In this document: piece after piece, positions 49,629 to 58,074 of the stretch | How the letters are laid out: each line of letters starts with the position of its first letter | Numbering within the stretch: the first letter of the stretch is position 1 | DNA from: UBA1794 sp964439955 | Lineage (GTDB): Bacteria; Bacteroidota; Bacteroidia; Bacteroidales; Bacteroidaceae | Direction of reading: 5' to 3' | NCBI GenBank assembly: GCA_964439955.1 | Contig: CAYTPX010000004.1 | Location: 39,713 to 103,712, forward strand | DNA length: 64,000 nucleotides | The notes under the pieces: generated by a model | The model's database searches: none | What the model saw: only the letters and a program-made list of their open reading frames with translations | What the model was told of the DNA's origin: nothing | Program-made: the position numbers and the translations under genes

Positions 49629-50510
49629 ATGAAAAAGTTAGGGGTGCTTTTTTCCCTCCTCCTGTTCTTTTTCCCGGGTATTATGCAGGCCCAAGGTGGC
49701 AGGGTTTATGATAACTTGGCATTGGAGAGCGTGTTGATGAAAAGGAAGATGCGGTATGCACTGTACCTTCCGCCGGGTTATCATTTTTCCAAGAGGTCTT
49801 ATCCGATCTTGTACTTGTTTCACGGGGCGGGCGAGAATCATGTGAGCTGGTTGCGCAGGGGGAACCTGAAAGAGATAATGGACCGGTTGATAGAATCACG
49901 GGCAATAGGTCCTATGATTGTCGTGATGCCTGATGCCGGGATGAGCTATTATATGAATAGCCGCTCCGGGGAGGTTCCTTATGAAGATTACTTTTTCCGT
50001 GAGTTCAAGCCTTATATGGAGAGTTTCTACCGGGTCGCGAAAGGGAAGCGCTTCACTGCAGTGGCAGGCTTTTCAATGGGAGGATATGGGGCGATGCTCT
50101 ATGCGCTCCATCGGTCGGACTTATTCCAAAGTTGCGTGGCCTTGAGCCCGGGAATACGTACGGATGAGGAGATGGAGGCGCTCAATGAGAGGGAATACAA
50201 CTCGCGCTACCGCATTGCCTTGGGGGCTCATGTGGAAGGAGAGCCCCATGTATCTCTTTATTATGCGGAGAATTATAGTATTTTGAACTTGGTTTCCCGC
50301 TTGCCGGACGGGCAGAAGAATCAAGTACGTTTTTATATTGATTGTGGCGACGATGACTTTCTTTATAAAGGTAATTCCATGCTTCATGTTTTGATGCGCG
50401 ACTGCGGGGTGCGTCACGAATATCGTGTGCGCGATGGCGGGCATGATTGGAATTATTGGCAGGCGGGTTTGCGGGATGGACTGCTGTTCATCCAGGCTGG
50501 CTTGAAATAG
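49629..50510 (+). CDS. Exported esterase (alpha/beta hydrolase, esterase D/feruloyl esterase type)
   Basis: A 293-residue secreted alpha/beta hydrolase with a signal peptide (MKKLGVLFSLLLFFFPGIMQ, cleavage near AQGG). The oxyanion strand YPILYLFHGAGENHVSWLRR and IVVMPDAGMSYYMNSRSG precede the nucleophile elbow GFSMGG with Ser149. The acid is expected in DCGDDDFLYKGN, and the histidine is in DGGHDWNYW, the family's end motif. Relatives cleave ester bonds in acylated polysaccharides or act on small esters; the substrate is not given by context. Its 3' end converges on the lipoprotein gene, 19 bases away. Confidence 0.9.
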   Translation: MKKLGVLFSLLLFFFPGIMQAQGGRVYDNLALESVLMKRKMRYALYLPPGYHFSKRSYPILYLFHGAGENHVSWLRRGNLKEIMDRLIESRAIGPMIVVMPDAGMSYYMNSRSGEVPYEDYFFREFKPYMESFYRVAKGKRFTAVAGFSMGGYGAMLYALHRSDLFQSCVALSPGIRTDEEMEALNEREYNSRYRIALGAHVEGEPHVSLYYAENYSILNLVSRLPDGQKNQVRFYIDCGDDDFLYKGNSMLHVLMRDCGVRHEYRVRDGGHDWNYWQAGLRDGLLFIQAGLK

Positions 50511-50529
50511 CGGAAAGGTCTCTTCCGCT
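50509..50529. terminator. Small hairpin between convergent genes
   Basis: AGCGGAA at 50509-50515 pairs with TTCCGCT at 50523-50529; it overlaps the esterase stop codon and abuts the lipoprotein stop. T-tracts are short, so termination strength is uncertain. Confidence 0.35.
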
Positions 50530-51339
50530 TCATTCTGTGGCCGCGGGATACTGCACTTTTAGGTCTCCGAACGCATAGTTTTGCGAACGGGACAGGGTGT
50601 ATGTGCAGTAAAAGCCGAGGTGGGTGGATTTAGTGTAGGTGGTGTCGGTGCCGTTTCCCCATAGGGATAGGTCCGATAGTCCTTCGATATTGACAAAAAG
50701 TTCCCATTTACCTTGTTCGTCGCACCGGACGCGTAGTTTGGGCATGGAATGCCCGGTGAGGAGCATTTCATAGTGGCAGTCAAAGATGATGGCTGTGTCG
50801 TTGGGCGACCCGTCTTGCCGGCAAAGGGCAAGGTATTGTCCCGTTGGGTCACCGGTCAGTCCGGAGTTGCTGATTCCGAGTGCCAAGAAGTATCCTTGCA
50901 GGGAATCCCGCAGGTCGGAGTTGTTGGCTGCCAAGTAGAACCGGGCTTGGGTCGTTGCTGTGGGTTCTTTCCCGTTCAGTTGGAAACGGAAATCCCATTG
51001 GGCGCCTCTTAGGGCGGTCGAAGAGGAAGAGAGGTAGGCTTTCCCGGCTTTCTGGTCGTTGAGGGAAAAGAGGGAGTAGCCACCGGGATAAAAGCGTTGT
51101 TCGAAAAGGGCGGTGTCTCCACCCCATATTGCGAAATCGGTATAGTCGATGGTTGTGATTTCCGGTGATGGGCTTTGGCTTTCGTCTTCAGGGTCGGGAG
51201 TTTCCGGCGTGCCGGATTGGTTCTCTTCTGCTTCCGGCTCGGAAGGCAAGGGGGCGTAGTCGTATCCGCATGTGCAACACATGCAGGCGATAATGAAGCT
51301 TGCCCCCGAGAAAAATATTCTAAATAAAATGTTTTTCAT
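50530..51339 (-). CDS. Lipoprotein with a concanavalin-like N-terminal jelly-roll domain, unknown function
   Basis: A 269-residue protein. The N-terminus MKNILFRIFFSGASFIIACM is a signal sequence with several cysteines after it (CCTCGYD), so a lipoprotein is likely. An acidic Pro/Glu/Ser linker (about 30-65) leads to a single beta-rich domain. It includes RGAQWDFRFQLNGKEPTATT, ARFYLAANNSDLRDSLQGYF and LALCRQDGSPNDTAIIFDC, patterns seen in the first domain of Bacteroidales lamin-tail surface proteins. The later domains of those proteins are absent. No catalytic motif is visible; function unknown. Confidence 0.7.
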   Translation of the reverse strand: MKNILFRIFFSGASFIIACMCCTCGYDYAPLPSEPEAEENQSGTPETPDPEDESQSPSPEITTIDYTDFAIWGGDTALFEQRFYPGGYSLFSLNDQKAGKAYLSSSSTALRGAQWDFRFQLNGKEPTATTQARFYLAANNSDLRDSLQGYFLALGISNSGLTGDPTGQYLALCRQDGSPNDTAIIFDCHYEMLLTGHSMPKLRVRCDEQGKWELFVNIEGLSDLSLWGNGTDTTYTKSTHLGFYCTYTLSRSQNYAFGDLKVQYPAATE

Positions 51340-51383
51340 GTGGTTGGTTTATTGTATTTTTGCCTCCGTTTTCAAGTTGTGCC

Positions 51384-51414
51384 CAAAGGTACGTGTTCTT
51401 GGCAGCATAACAAA
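51384..51414 (-). promoter_or_regulatory. Promoter of the lipoprotein gene
   Basis: The minus strand has TTTG (51411-51414) and TACCTTTG (51384-51391) with 19 bases between. Divergent from asd, for which no clear box was seen. Confidence 0.8.
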
Positions 51415-51449
51415 GAGCTATTAAAGAAAAGGAAGAATTAAGAAAGAAG

Positions 51450-52463
51450 ATGAATGTAGCCATAGTCGGCGCTAGCGGCGCAGTAGGACAAGAATTCCTA
51501 AAAGTGCTTGAAGAGAGGGATTTCCCGATAGATGAATTGGTGTTGTTTGGTTCCAAGCGCAGCGAAGGCCGTGTTTATTCCTTCCGGGGCAAGGAAGTAG
51601 CGGTGAAATTATTACAACACAACGATGATTTTAAGGACGTTGGCTTGGCTTTTACTTCGGCCGGAGCCGGCACGTCGAAAGAATTCGCCGCCGATATTAC
51701 AAGATATGGTGCGGTGATGATAGATAATTCCAGCGCATTCCGCATGGACGAGGATGTGCCTTTGGTCGTGCCGGAAGTAAATCCCGAAGATGCCCTCCGG
51801 CGTCCGCGCGGTATTATCGCCAACCCTAACTGTACTACCATACAAATGGTCGTGGCTTTGAAAGCCATCGAAAATATTTCCCATATCCGCCGGGTACATG
51901 TGGCTACCTACCAAGCTGCAAGTGGGGCGGGTGCCGCTGCGATGGCGGAGCTGCACGAACAGTACCGGCAGATTATAAATAATGAACAACCTGTAACGGT
52001 GGAGAAATTCCCCTACCAACTTGCCTATAATGTGATTCCCCAAGTAGACGTATTCCAAGAAAATGGCTATACGAAGGAGGAAATGAAGATGTACAATGAA
52101 ACGCGTAAGATCATGCATTCGGATATCAAAGTGAGTGCGACTTGCGTGCGAGTTCCTGCCTTGCGTTCCCATTCCGAAGGAATTTGGATCGAGACTGAAC
52201 GGCCGGTTTCCGTGGATGAGGCTCGTAAGGCCTTTGCTGAAGGAGAAGGGTTAGTCTTGATGGACAATCCGGCGGAGAAGGAATATCCTATGCCGCTTTT
52301 CTTGGCGGGGAAAGACCCTGTGTATGTAGGGCGGATTCGTAAGGACTTGGCTGATGAAAACGGTCTTGCTTTTTGGATAGTAGGCGACCAGATTAAGAAG
52401 GGTGCTGCCTTGAACGCGGTGCAGATAGCTGAATACCTGCTAAAGGTCGGCAATTTGAAATGA
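51450..52463 (+). CDS. asd: Aspartate-semialdehyde dehydrogenase
   Basis: A 337-residue NADPH enzyme that reduces aspartyl phosphate to aspartate semialdehyde, the branch point for Lys/diaminopimelate, Thr and Met. The NADP-binding start is MNVAIVGASGAVGQEFLKVL. The catalytic cysteine is Cys128 in IANPNCTTIQM, the general base is His in VRVPALRSHSEG, and TYQAASGAGAAAM and SSAFRMDEDVPLVVPEVN are family signatures. Full length. It is followed after 78 bases by the aminopeptidase gene on the same strand. Confidence 0.97.
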   Translation: MNVAIVGASGAVGQEFLKVLEERDFPIDELVLFGSKRSEGRVYSFRGKEVAVKLLQHNDDFKDVGLAFTSAGAGTSKEFAADITRYGAVMIDNSSAFRMDEDVPLVVPEVNPEDALRRPRGIIANPNCTTIQMVVALKAIENISHIRRVHVATYQAASGAGAAAMAELHEQYRQIINNEQPVTVEKFPYQLAYNVIPQVDVFQENGYTKEEMKMYNETRKIMHSDIKVSATCVRVPALRSHSEGIWIETERPVSVDEARKAFAEGEGLVLMDNPAEKEYPMPLFLAGKDPVYVGRIRKDLADENGLAFWIVGDQIKKGAALNAVQIAEYLLKVGNLK

Positions 52464-52541
52464 GATTTTTCTATATTATATAATGTGTAAGAGTGCCCTG
52501 CTTTATTGAAGTGGGGCTTCTTTAAATTCTCAAGTGCTTTT

Positions 52542-54329
52542 ATGGTTAAGGAACGCATCGCTCAGCTCAGAGAATGGATGAAGCGTCGGAATTTGGACGC
52601 ATTTATCATTCCCAGTGCGGATCCGCACATGGGAGAGTATATAGCCCCGCTTTGGAAATCCCGCGAATGGATTTCCGGGTTTACCGGTTCGGCGGGCACG
52701 GTGGTTGTGACGCGGGATAAAGGAGGATTGTGGACAGATTCCCGATATTTTATACAGGCTGAACACCAGTTGGCAGGGAGCGGGTTGGAATTGTACCGTA
52801 GTTTCCAACACGAAACGATGGTGGAAATACCAGCTTGGCTACTTGAAGAATTGCCGGAGCGAAGCCGTGTCGGCATTGACGCGCAGATTTTCACCCAAGC
52901 TGAGGCTGAGTGCTTGCGCGGGATGTTTGCCAAAAAGAGTTTAGAGTTGGTGGCCAGTCCGGATCCAATGGAAGAGTTGTGGAAAGATCGGCCAACCATT
53001 CCGATGGGCAAGACGGAGATTTATGATTCAAAGTATACCGGCGAAACAGCATCGGAACGCTTGGTACGCCTGCGGGCGGAACTAGCCAAGTTGGGAGCGG
53101 ACTCGATATTTGTTTCCCCGCTGGATGAAATCGCTTGGTTACTGAATATCCGAGGGACGGATGTCGCCTATAATCCGGTTCTTATCAGTTATTTGTTGGT
53201 AGAACCTGGGCAGGTTACTTTGTTCGTGCATCCAGAGAAATGTCCTCAGGAAGTGGTCGATTATTTGAGAGAAGAGGGCGTTTCCATTGCTCCTTATGGC
53301 CAAGTATTTGGGGCATTGTCTCGGATGAAAGGAAGGCATGTCCTCCTGCAACCTACGAAGACGAGCATGGCTGCGTATGGGGCAATTGACCCGGTTCAAA
53401 ATGAAATAATTGCAGAACGTTCCCCTTTGTCGTGGATGAAAGCAGTGCGCACCCCGGTGGAGATTGAGGGTTTGCATCGCTGCATGATACGTGACGGTGT
53501 GGCGCTTGTCCGTTTCCAGAAATGGCTGGTCAATGCGGTACAGCGTGGAGAATATGTGACAGAGATGAGTTTGTCGGAGAAGTTGTGTGAATTCCGCGCC
53601 CAACAGGATTTGTTCCGTGGCGAAAGTTTTGCCACGATTGCCGGTTATGCGGCCAATGCGGCCTCGCCTCATTATTGCGCAACCTTGGAGACTGATACAA
53701 AATTGGAGGCAAGGGGATATTTGTTGTTGGACAGCGGAGGCCAGTATTTGGACGGTACGACGGATATCACACGCACGATAGTATTGGGCTCAATGACCGA
53801 GGATGAGAAAATCGATTATACCTGCGTCTTGCGCGGGAATATAGACCTGTCTTCAGTAAAGTTCCCGAAAGGAACGTGCGGTACGCAACTGGATGCCTTT
53901 GCCCGTGCACCGATGTGGGAACGGGGTATGCAGTATTTGCATGGGACAGGCCACGGGGTGGGCCAATATTTGAATGTGCATGAGGCAACAGATTTGTACC
54001 AGTTCCGGATGGACAGCATGCCTTTCCCGTTGATGCTGAACTCTACGATTACCAATGAACCTGCCTTGTATAAAGAAGGAAGCCATGGTTGCCGTACGGA
54101 GAATATGTTGTTGATTTGCCCGGACCAAACGACGGAGTTCGGCGATTTCTATCGTTTTGAGACCCTTACGCTTTGTCCAATCGATACGGAGCCCATCATC
54201 CGTTCCATGATGGCCCCGCGTGAAATCAGTTGGTTGAATGAATACCACGAACGGGTGTTCTTGAAACTTTCCCCCTATTTGTCGGAAGAGGAACGCGAAT
54301 GGTTGCGTGACCGTTGTCAGCCCGTTTAA
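52542..54329 (+). CDS. Aminopeptidase P family protein (Xaa-Pro aminopeptidase)
   Basis: A 595-residue M24B metallopeptidase that removes N-terminal residues preceding proline. The start at 52542 (MVKERIAQLREWMKRRNLDA) is the usual one. Two creatinase-like N-domains (residues 1-310) precede the pita-bread domain. The metal ligands are all present: two Asp in LLLDSGGQYLDGTTDITRT, His in LHGTGHGVGQYLNVHE, Glu in TNEPALYKEG and Glu in CRTENML. The length matches the three-domain cytosolic form related to eukaryotic XPNPEP1. Confidence 0.94.
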   Translation: MVKERIAQLREWMKRRNLDAFIIPSADPHMGEYIAPLWKSREWISGFTGSAGTVVVTRDKGGLWTDSRYFIQAEHQLAGSGLELYRSFQHETMVEIPAWLLEELPERSRVGIDAQIFTQAEAECLRGMFAKKSLELVASPDPMEELWKDRPTIPMGKTEIYDSKYTGETASERLVRLRAELAKLGADSIFVSPLDEIAWLLNIRGTDVAYNPVLISYLLVEPGQVTLFVHPEKCPQEVVDYLREEGVSIAPYGQVFGALSRMKGRHVLLQPTKTSMAAYGAIDPVQNEIIAERSPLSWMKAVRTPVEIEGLHRCMIRDGVALVRFQKWLVNAVQRGEYVTEMSLSEKLCEFRAQQDLFRGESFATIAGYAANAASPHYCATLETDTKLEARGYLLLDSGGQYLDGTTDITRTIVLGSMTEDEKIDYTCVLRGNIDLSSVKFPKGTCGTQLDAFARAPMWERGMQYLHGTGHGVGQYLNVHEATDLYQFRMDSMPFPLMLNSTITNEPALYKEGSHGCRTENMLLICPDQTTEFGDFYRFETLTLCPIDTEPIIRSMMAPREISWLNEYHERVFLKLSPYLSEEEREWLRDRCQPV

Positions 54330-54386
54330 ACGCGGACTCTGCTGTTATTCCGATTCATAAAGTAATGCTAACCGGAAAGAAATAAG

Positions 54387-54394
54387 TAAATTTG
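54387..54394 (+). promoter_or_regulatory. -7 box of thrS
   Basis: TAAATTTG, 29 bases upstream of the thrS start; no T-box leader or clear -33 element. Confidence 0.6.
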
Positions 54395-54423
54395 CCACCA
54401 AAGGAAGAATAAAGGAAGGAATT

Positions 54424-56364
54424 ATGATAAAGATAACTTTCCCGGACGGCTCAGTGCGCGAATATGAAGCAGGAGTCACCGGCATGCAAATAGCAGAGAG
54501 TATCTCGCCCCGCCTTGCAAAAGAAGTGCTGGCTTGCGGCGTGAACGGAGAAACCGTGGAATTAAACCGCCCTATATCGGAGGACTCTTCCATCGTGCTC
54601 TACAAATGGGAGGACGAGGAAGGAAAGCACGCCTTTTGGCATACCAGCGCCCACTTGATGGCGGAGGCTTTGCAGGAACTCTATCCCGGCATAAAGTTCG
54701 GTATCGGGCCTGCCATTGAGAATGGGTTCTACTACGACGTGGACGCGGGCGATACGGTCATCAAGGAAGGAGACCTCAAGGCTATTGAAGAAAAGATGCA
54801 AGAGTTGGCCTCGAAAGGCGAGGCGCTAATCCGGAAAGACGTGGCGAAAGCGGAAGCCCTCAAGGAATTCAGCGCTGCAGGCCAGGCTTACAAGTGCGAA
54901 TTGATCGCCGACTTGGAAGATGGGCACATTACGACTTATACGCAAGGACGCTTTACCGACTTGTGCCGCGGCCCGCATCTTGTGAATACGGCTCCCATCA
55001 AGGCTGTAAAGCTGACGTCCGTGGCAGGAGCCTATTGGCGCGGGCAGGAAAACCGGCCCATGCTGACCCGCATCTACGGCATCACTTTCCCCAAGAAGAA
55101 AATGCTGGAGGAATATCTGGTTTTGCTGGAGGAAGCCAAAAAACGCGACCATCGCAAGATTGGCAAGGAGATGGAGCTGTTCATGTTCAGCGAAATGGTA
55201 GGAAAGGGGCTTCCTATGTGGTTGCCGCGCGGCACGGCCCTACGGCTGCGCTTGGAAGACTTCCTGAAAAAAATACAGCGCCGTTTTGGCTATCTGCAGG
55301 TGATGACGCCCCATATCGGGAATAAGCAACTGTACGTGACTTCCGGGCATTATGCCAAGTACGGGAAAGATTCTTTTCAACCTATCCACACTCCGGAAGA
55401 AGGGGAAGAATATTTGCTGAAACCGATGAACTGCCCGCACCATTGCGAAATCTATAAATGGCAACCGCGTTCCTACAAAGACCTTCCCCTGCGTTTTGCC
55501 GAATTTGGCACGGTATACCGCTATGAGCAAAGCGGCGAGCTGCATGGATTGACCCGCGTACGTAGCTTCACGCAGGACGATGCCCATATCTTTTGCCGCC
55601 CGGATCAGGTGAAGGAGGAGTTCTTGAAAGTAATGGACATCATCATGATTATTTTCAAGGCTTTGGATTTCGACAATTTTGAAGCCCAGATTTCTTTGCG
55701 TGACAAGGACAACCGCGACAAATACATCGGTAGCGACGAGAACTGGGAGAAGGCAGAACGGGCCATCGTGGAGGCTTGTGAGGAGAAAGGGCTGAAGGCC
55801 AAAGTGGAATATGGCGAGGCCGCTTTCTACGGGCCCAAGTTGGACTTTATGGTGCGTGATGCGATTGGCCGCAAATGGCAGTTGGGTACCATCCAAGTGG
55901 ACTATAATCTTCCTGAACGCTTCCAGCTTGAATATACCGGTGCCGACAACATGAAGCATCGCCCGGTAATGATTCACCGTGCTCCTTTCGGTTCCATGGA
56001 GCGTTTTGTGGCAGTCCTTATTGAACATACCGGCGGCAAGTTCCCCCTTTGGCTTACTCCCGACCAAGTGGTCATACTCCCCATCAGCGAGAAGTACAAT
56101 GAGTATGCGAAAGAGGTGCGTGCCCTGCTGGATGCCGAAGATATACGTGCTTTGGTGGACGAGAGGAATGAAAAGATCGGACGCAAGATTCGTGATAATG
56201 AGTTGCGCCGGATTCCTTATTTGCTCGTCGTAGGTGAGAAGGAGCAGGCGGAAGGAACTGTTTCTGTCCGCAAGCAGGGTGAGGGCGACCAAGGGGTGAT
56301 GAAAATTGCCGATTTTGCGAAAAAAATACAAGATGAGGTTCGAACTATGCTGAATAAGTACTAA
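54424..56364 (+). CDS. thrS: Threonine--tRNA ligase
   Basis: A 646-residue class II synthetase. The N-terminal TGS domain (MIKITFPDGSVREYEAGVTG) is followed by the editing domain with the HxxxH motif (HTSAHLMAEALQELYP) that removes mischarged Ser. The catalytic core has motif 2 in FGTVYRYEQSGELHGLTRVR and the zinc ligands Cys in MNCPHHCEIYK and His residues beyond. The anticodon-binding domain starts near DQVVILPISEKYNEYA. Full length. It heads the widely conserved order thrS-infC-rpmI-rplT. Confidence 0.97.
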   Translation: MIKITFPDGSVREYEAGVTGMQIAESISPRLAKEVLACGVNGETVELNRPISEDSSIVLYKWEDEEGKHAFWHTSAHLMAEALQELYPGIKFGIGPAIENGFYYDVDAGDTVIKEGDLKAIEEKMQELASKGEALIRKDVAKAEALKEFSAAGQAYKCELIADLEDGHITTYTQGRFTDLCRGPHLVNTAPIKAVKLTSVAGAYWRGQENRPMLTRIYGITFPKKKMLEEYLVLLEEAKKRDHRKIGKEMELFMFSEMVGKGLPMWLPRGTALRLRLEDFLKKIQRRFGYLQVMTPHIGNKQLYVTSGHYAKYGKDSFQPIHTPEEGEEYLLKPMNCPHHCEIYKWQPRSYKDLPLRFAEFGTVYRYEQSGELHGLTRVRSFTQDDAHIFCRPDQVKEEFLKVMDIIMIIFKALDFDNFEAQISLRDKDNRDKYIGSDENWEKAERAIVEACEEKGLKAKVEYGEAAFYGPKLDFMVRDAIGRKWQLGTIQVDYNLPERFQLEYTGADNMKHRPVMIHRAPFGSMERFVAVLIEHTGGKFPLWLTPDQVVILPISEKYNEYAKEVRALLDAEDIRALVDERNEKIGRKIRDNELRRIPYLLVVGEKEQAEGTVSVRKQGEGDQGVMKIADFAKKIQDEVRTMLNKY

Positions 56365-56369
56365 CTTTG
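56362..56369 (+). promoter_or_regulatory. Possible internal promoter for infC-rpmI-rplT
   Basis: TAACTTTG, whose first three bases are the thrS stop codon, 48 bases before infC. Could give the ribosomal genes expression independent of thrS; no strong -33 element. Confidence 0.45.
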
Positions 56370-56417
56370 CGCCCTCATATCAACGATTTAGAAGAAAGGG
56401 AATAATCGAGAAACAGA

Positions 56418-57023
56418 ATGAAAAACGATAGCAGAAAAAAGAGTAAAGTACCTGAGTATCGCATCAACGATGAAATACGCGTAAAAGAAGTGCGTATCGT
56501 GGGCGATAATATAGAATCGAAGGTATATCCTATTGCTCAGGCTTTACGAATAGCGGAAGAGCATGGCGTAGATCTCGTGGAAATCTCTCCTACGGCGCAA
56601 CCGCCTGTATGTCGCCTGATAGATTATTCCAAGTTCCTTTACCAGTTGAAGAAGAAAGCCAAGGAGCAAAAGGCTCGGCAAGTGAAAATCAATGTGAAAG
56701 AGATACGCTTCGGGCCTCAGACGGACGACCATGATTACAACTTTAAGTTGAAGCATGCACGTGGTTTCTTGGAGGGGGGCGACAAGGTGAAAGCGTATGT
56801 TTTCTTCCGTGGGCGTTCCATTCTTTTCAAGGAACAGGGTGAGGTGTTGCTGTTACGCTTTGCCAATGATTTGGAAGATTGCGGCAAAGTAGAGCAGATG
56901 CCCCTGCTTGAAGGTAAACGGATGACTCTCTTTATCGCTCCTAAGAAAGGTGGGCTGTCGAAGGCCGCCAAGGCCGAGAAGCAACAGGCTGTAGCCCAAA
57001 AGCAACAGGAGGACGAGAAGTGA
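56418..57023 (+). CDS. infC: Translation initiation factor IF-3
   Basis: A 201-residue factor that keeps 30S subunits free and proofreads start codon pairing. The N-domain starts YRINDEIRVKEVRIVGDNIE, with DLVEISPTAQPPVCRLIDYS in its middle. The basic linker is YQLKKKAKEQKARQVKINVK, and the C-domain has EIRFGPQTDDHDYNFKLKHA. About 25 extra C-terminal residues rich in Lys, Ala and Gln extend beyond the E. coli length, common in this phylum. The start codon is ATG, not the rare AUU used for autoregulation in E. coli. Confidence 0.97.
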   Translation: MKNDSRKKSKVPEYRINDEIRVKEVRIVGDNIESKVYPIAQALRIAEEHGVDLVEISPTAQPPVCRLIDYSKFLYQLKKKAKEQKARQVKINVKEIRFGPQTDDHDYNFKLKHARGFLEGGDKVKAYVFFRGRSILFKEQGEVLLLRFANDLEDCGKVEQMPLLEGKRMTLFIAPKKGGLSKAAKAEKQQAVAQKQQEDEK

Positions 57024-57109
57024 TGGAAATGTGGAAAATGAAATGTGCCGCAGCTCTTATGGTATAGTTGCGCGGCCATGTTTAATTACTAATAAATATA
57101 ATAGGAACA

Positions 57110-57307
57110 ATGCCAAAAGTCAAGACTAACTCCGGTTCAAAAAAGAGATTCGCTCTTACCGGAACGGGTAAAATTAAGAGGAAGCATGCTTATCACAATC
57201 ACATTCTGACAAAGAAGACAAAGAAACGGAAGAAGAACCTGTCCAAAATGGGACTTGTTTCAACTGTTGATGTACGCCAGGTCAAAGAACTTCTTTGCTT
57301 GCGGTAG
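57110..57307 (+). CDS. rpmI: 50S ribosomal protein L35
   Basis: A 65-residue very basic protein of the large subunit. MPKVKTNSGSKKRFALTGTG then KRKHAYHNHILTKKTKKRKK is diagnostic. It lies 86 bases after infC and 143 bases before rplT in the usual IF3-L35-L20 order. Confidence 0.97.
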   Translation: MPKVKTNSGSKKRFALTGTGKIKRKHAYHNHILTKKTKKRKKNLSKMGLVSTVDVRQVKELLCLR

Positions 57308-57450
57308 TGGGATAACCCAGAGATAAGTAAATAAAGTTTTCTACTAATTTAGTTATTAACCGAATGTTCAGCTAATAAAAATAGAATGGGAAAAGTTCTC
57401 TGATGAGTAAGTTGAATCAGTGACGCTGACATTCAAAAAGAGAAAAAACT

Positions 57451-57801
57451 ATGCCAAGATCAGTAAATCACGTTGCTTCGAGAGCAAAAAGAAAGAAAAT
57501 CTTACGTCTCACCCGCGGCTATTTTGGCGCGCGCAAGAATGTTTGGACAGTAGCCAAGAATACTTGGGAGAAAGGTCTTACTTATGCTTACCGTGACCGT
57601 AAGAACAAAAAGCGTAATTTCCGTGCCTTGTGGATTCAGCGTATCAACGCTGCTGCCCGTTTGGAAGGCATGAGTTATTCCACTTTGATGGGGGCTTTGC
57701 ATAAGGCAGGCATCGAAATTAACCGTAAGGTGCTTGCCGATTTGGCTATGAACCATCCCGAGGCTTTCAAGGCCATAGTGGAAAAGGTGAAGGCTGCCTA
57801 A
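57451..57801 (+). CDS. rplT: 50S ribosomal protein L20
   Basis: A 116-residue protein that binds 23S rRNA and is essential for early large-subunit assembly. It starts MPRSVNHVASRAKRKKILRL, with GYFGARKNVWTVAKNTWEKG and LWIQRINAAARLEGMSYSTL following. L20 represses its own operon in some bacteria; the 143-base leader before this gene could serve such control, but no known pseudoknot was recognised. A strong terminator ends the operon. Confidence 0.97.
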   Translation: MPRSVNHVASRAKRKKILRLTRGYFGARKNVWTVAKNTWEKGLTYAYRDRKNKKRNFRALWIQRINAAARLEGMSYSTLMGALHKAGIEINRKVLADLAMNHPEAFKAIVEKVKAA

Positions 57802-57835
57802 CCCTTTTGTGGATTATAACATCCAGTCTTATAAG

Positions 57836-57875
57836 AAAGGCTGTCCCGGGAAAATGGATTGGGGCAGCCTTTTTT
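57836..57875 (+). terminator. Rho-independent terminator of the thrS-rplT operon
   Basis: AAGGCTGTCCC pairs with GGGGCAGCCTT (one offset) around a 15-base loop and is followed by six T, 35 bases after the rplT stop. Confidence 0.85.
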
Positions 57876-58074
57876 AGTGTCCAACTTCTTTGTTTTGGGA
57901 TGTCAGGGCAGTCTTTTAGGGGTGTCCTCGATACCCTTCTTTTTCAGGATCAAGCTATAAATCTGTTTTGTCTTGCGGCATTTCGAGCCCTTCGTTTGGG
58001 CGGGATGTGATGGCCTGTTTGTTCCGTCTTAGGAAGACGGAAGGCTTGTTTACCTATGGTGGGCATCTTTTCCT

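Noticed and set aside
57308..57450. Hammerhead-like CTGATGAG motif in the rpmI-rplT spacer
   Set aside because: The remaining conserved core (a second stem followed by GAAA and a third helix) cannot be formed.
57807..58010. 67-codon open frame after rplT
   Set aside because: It runs through the operon's terminator hairpin and shows no recognisable protein.
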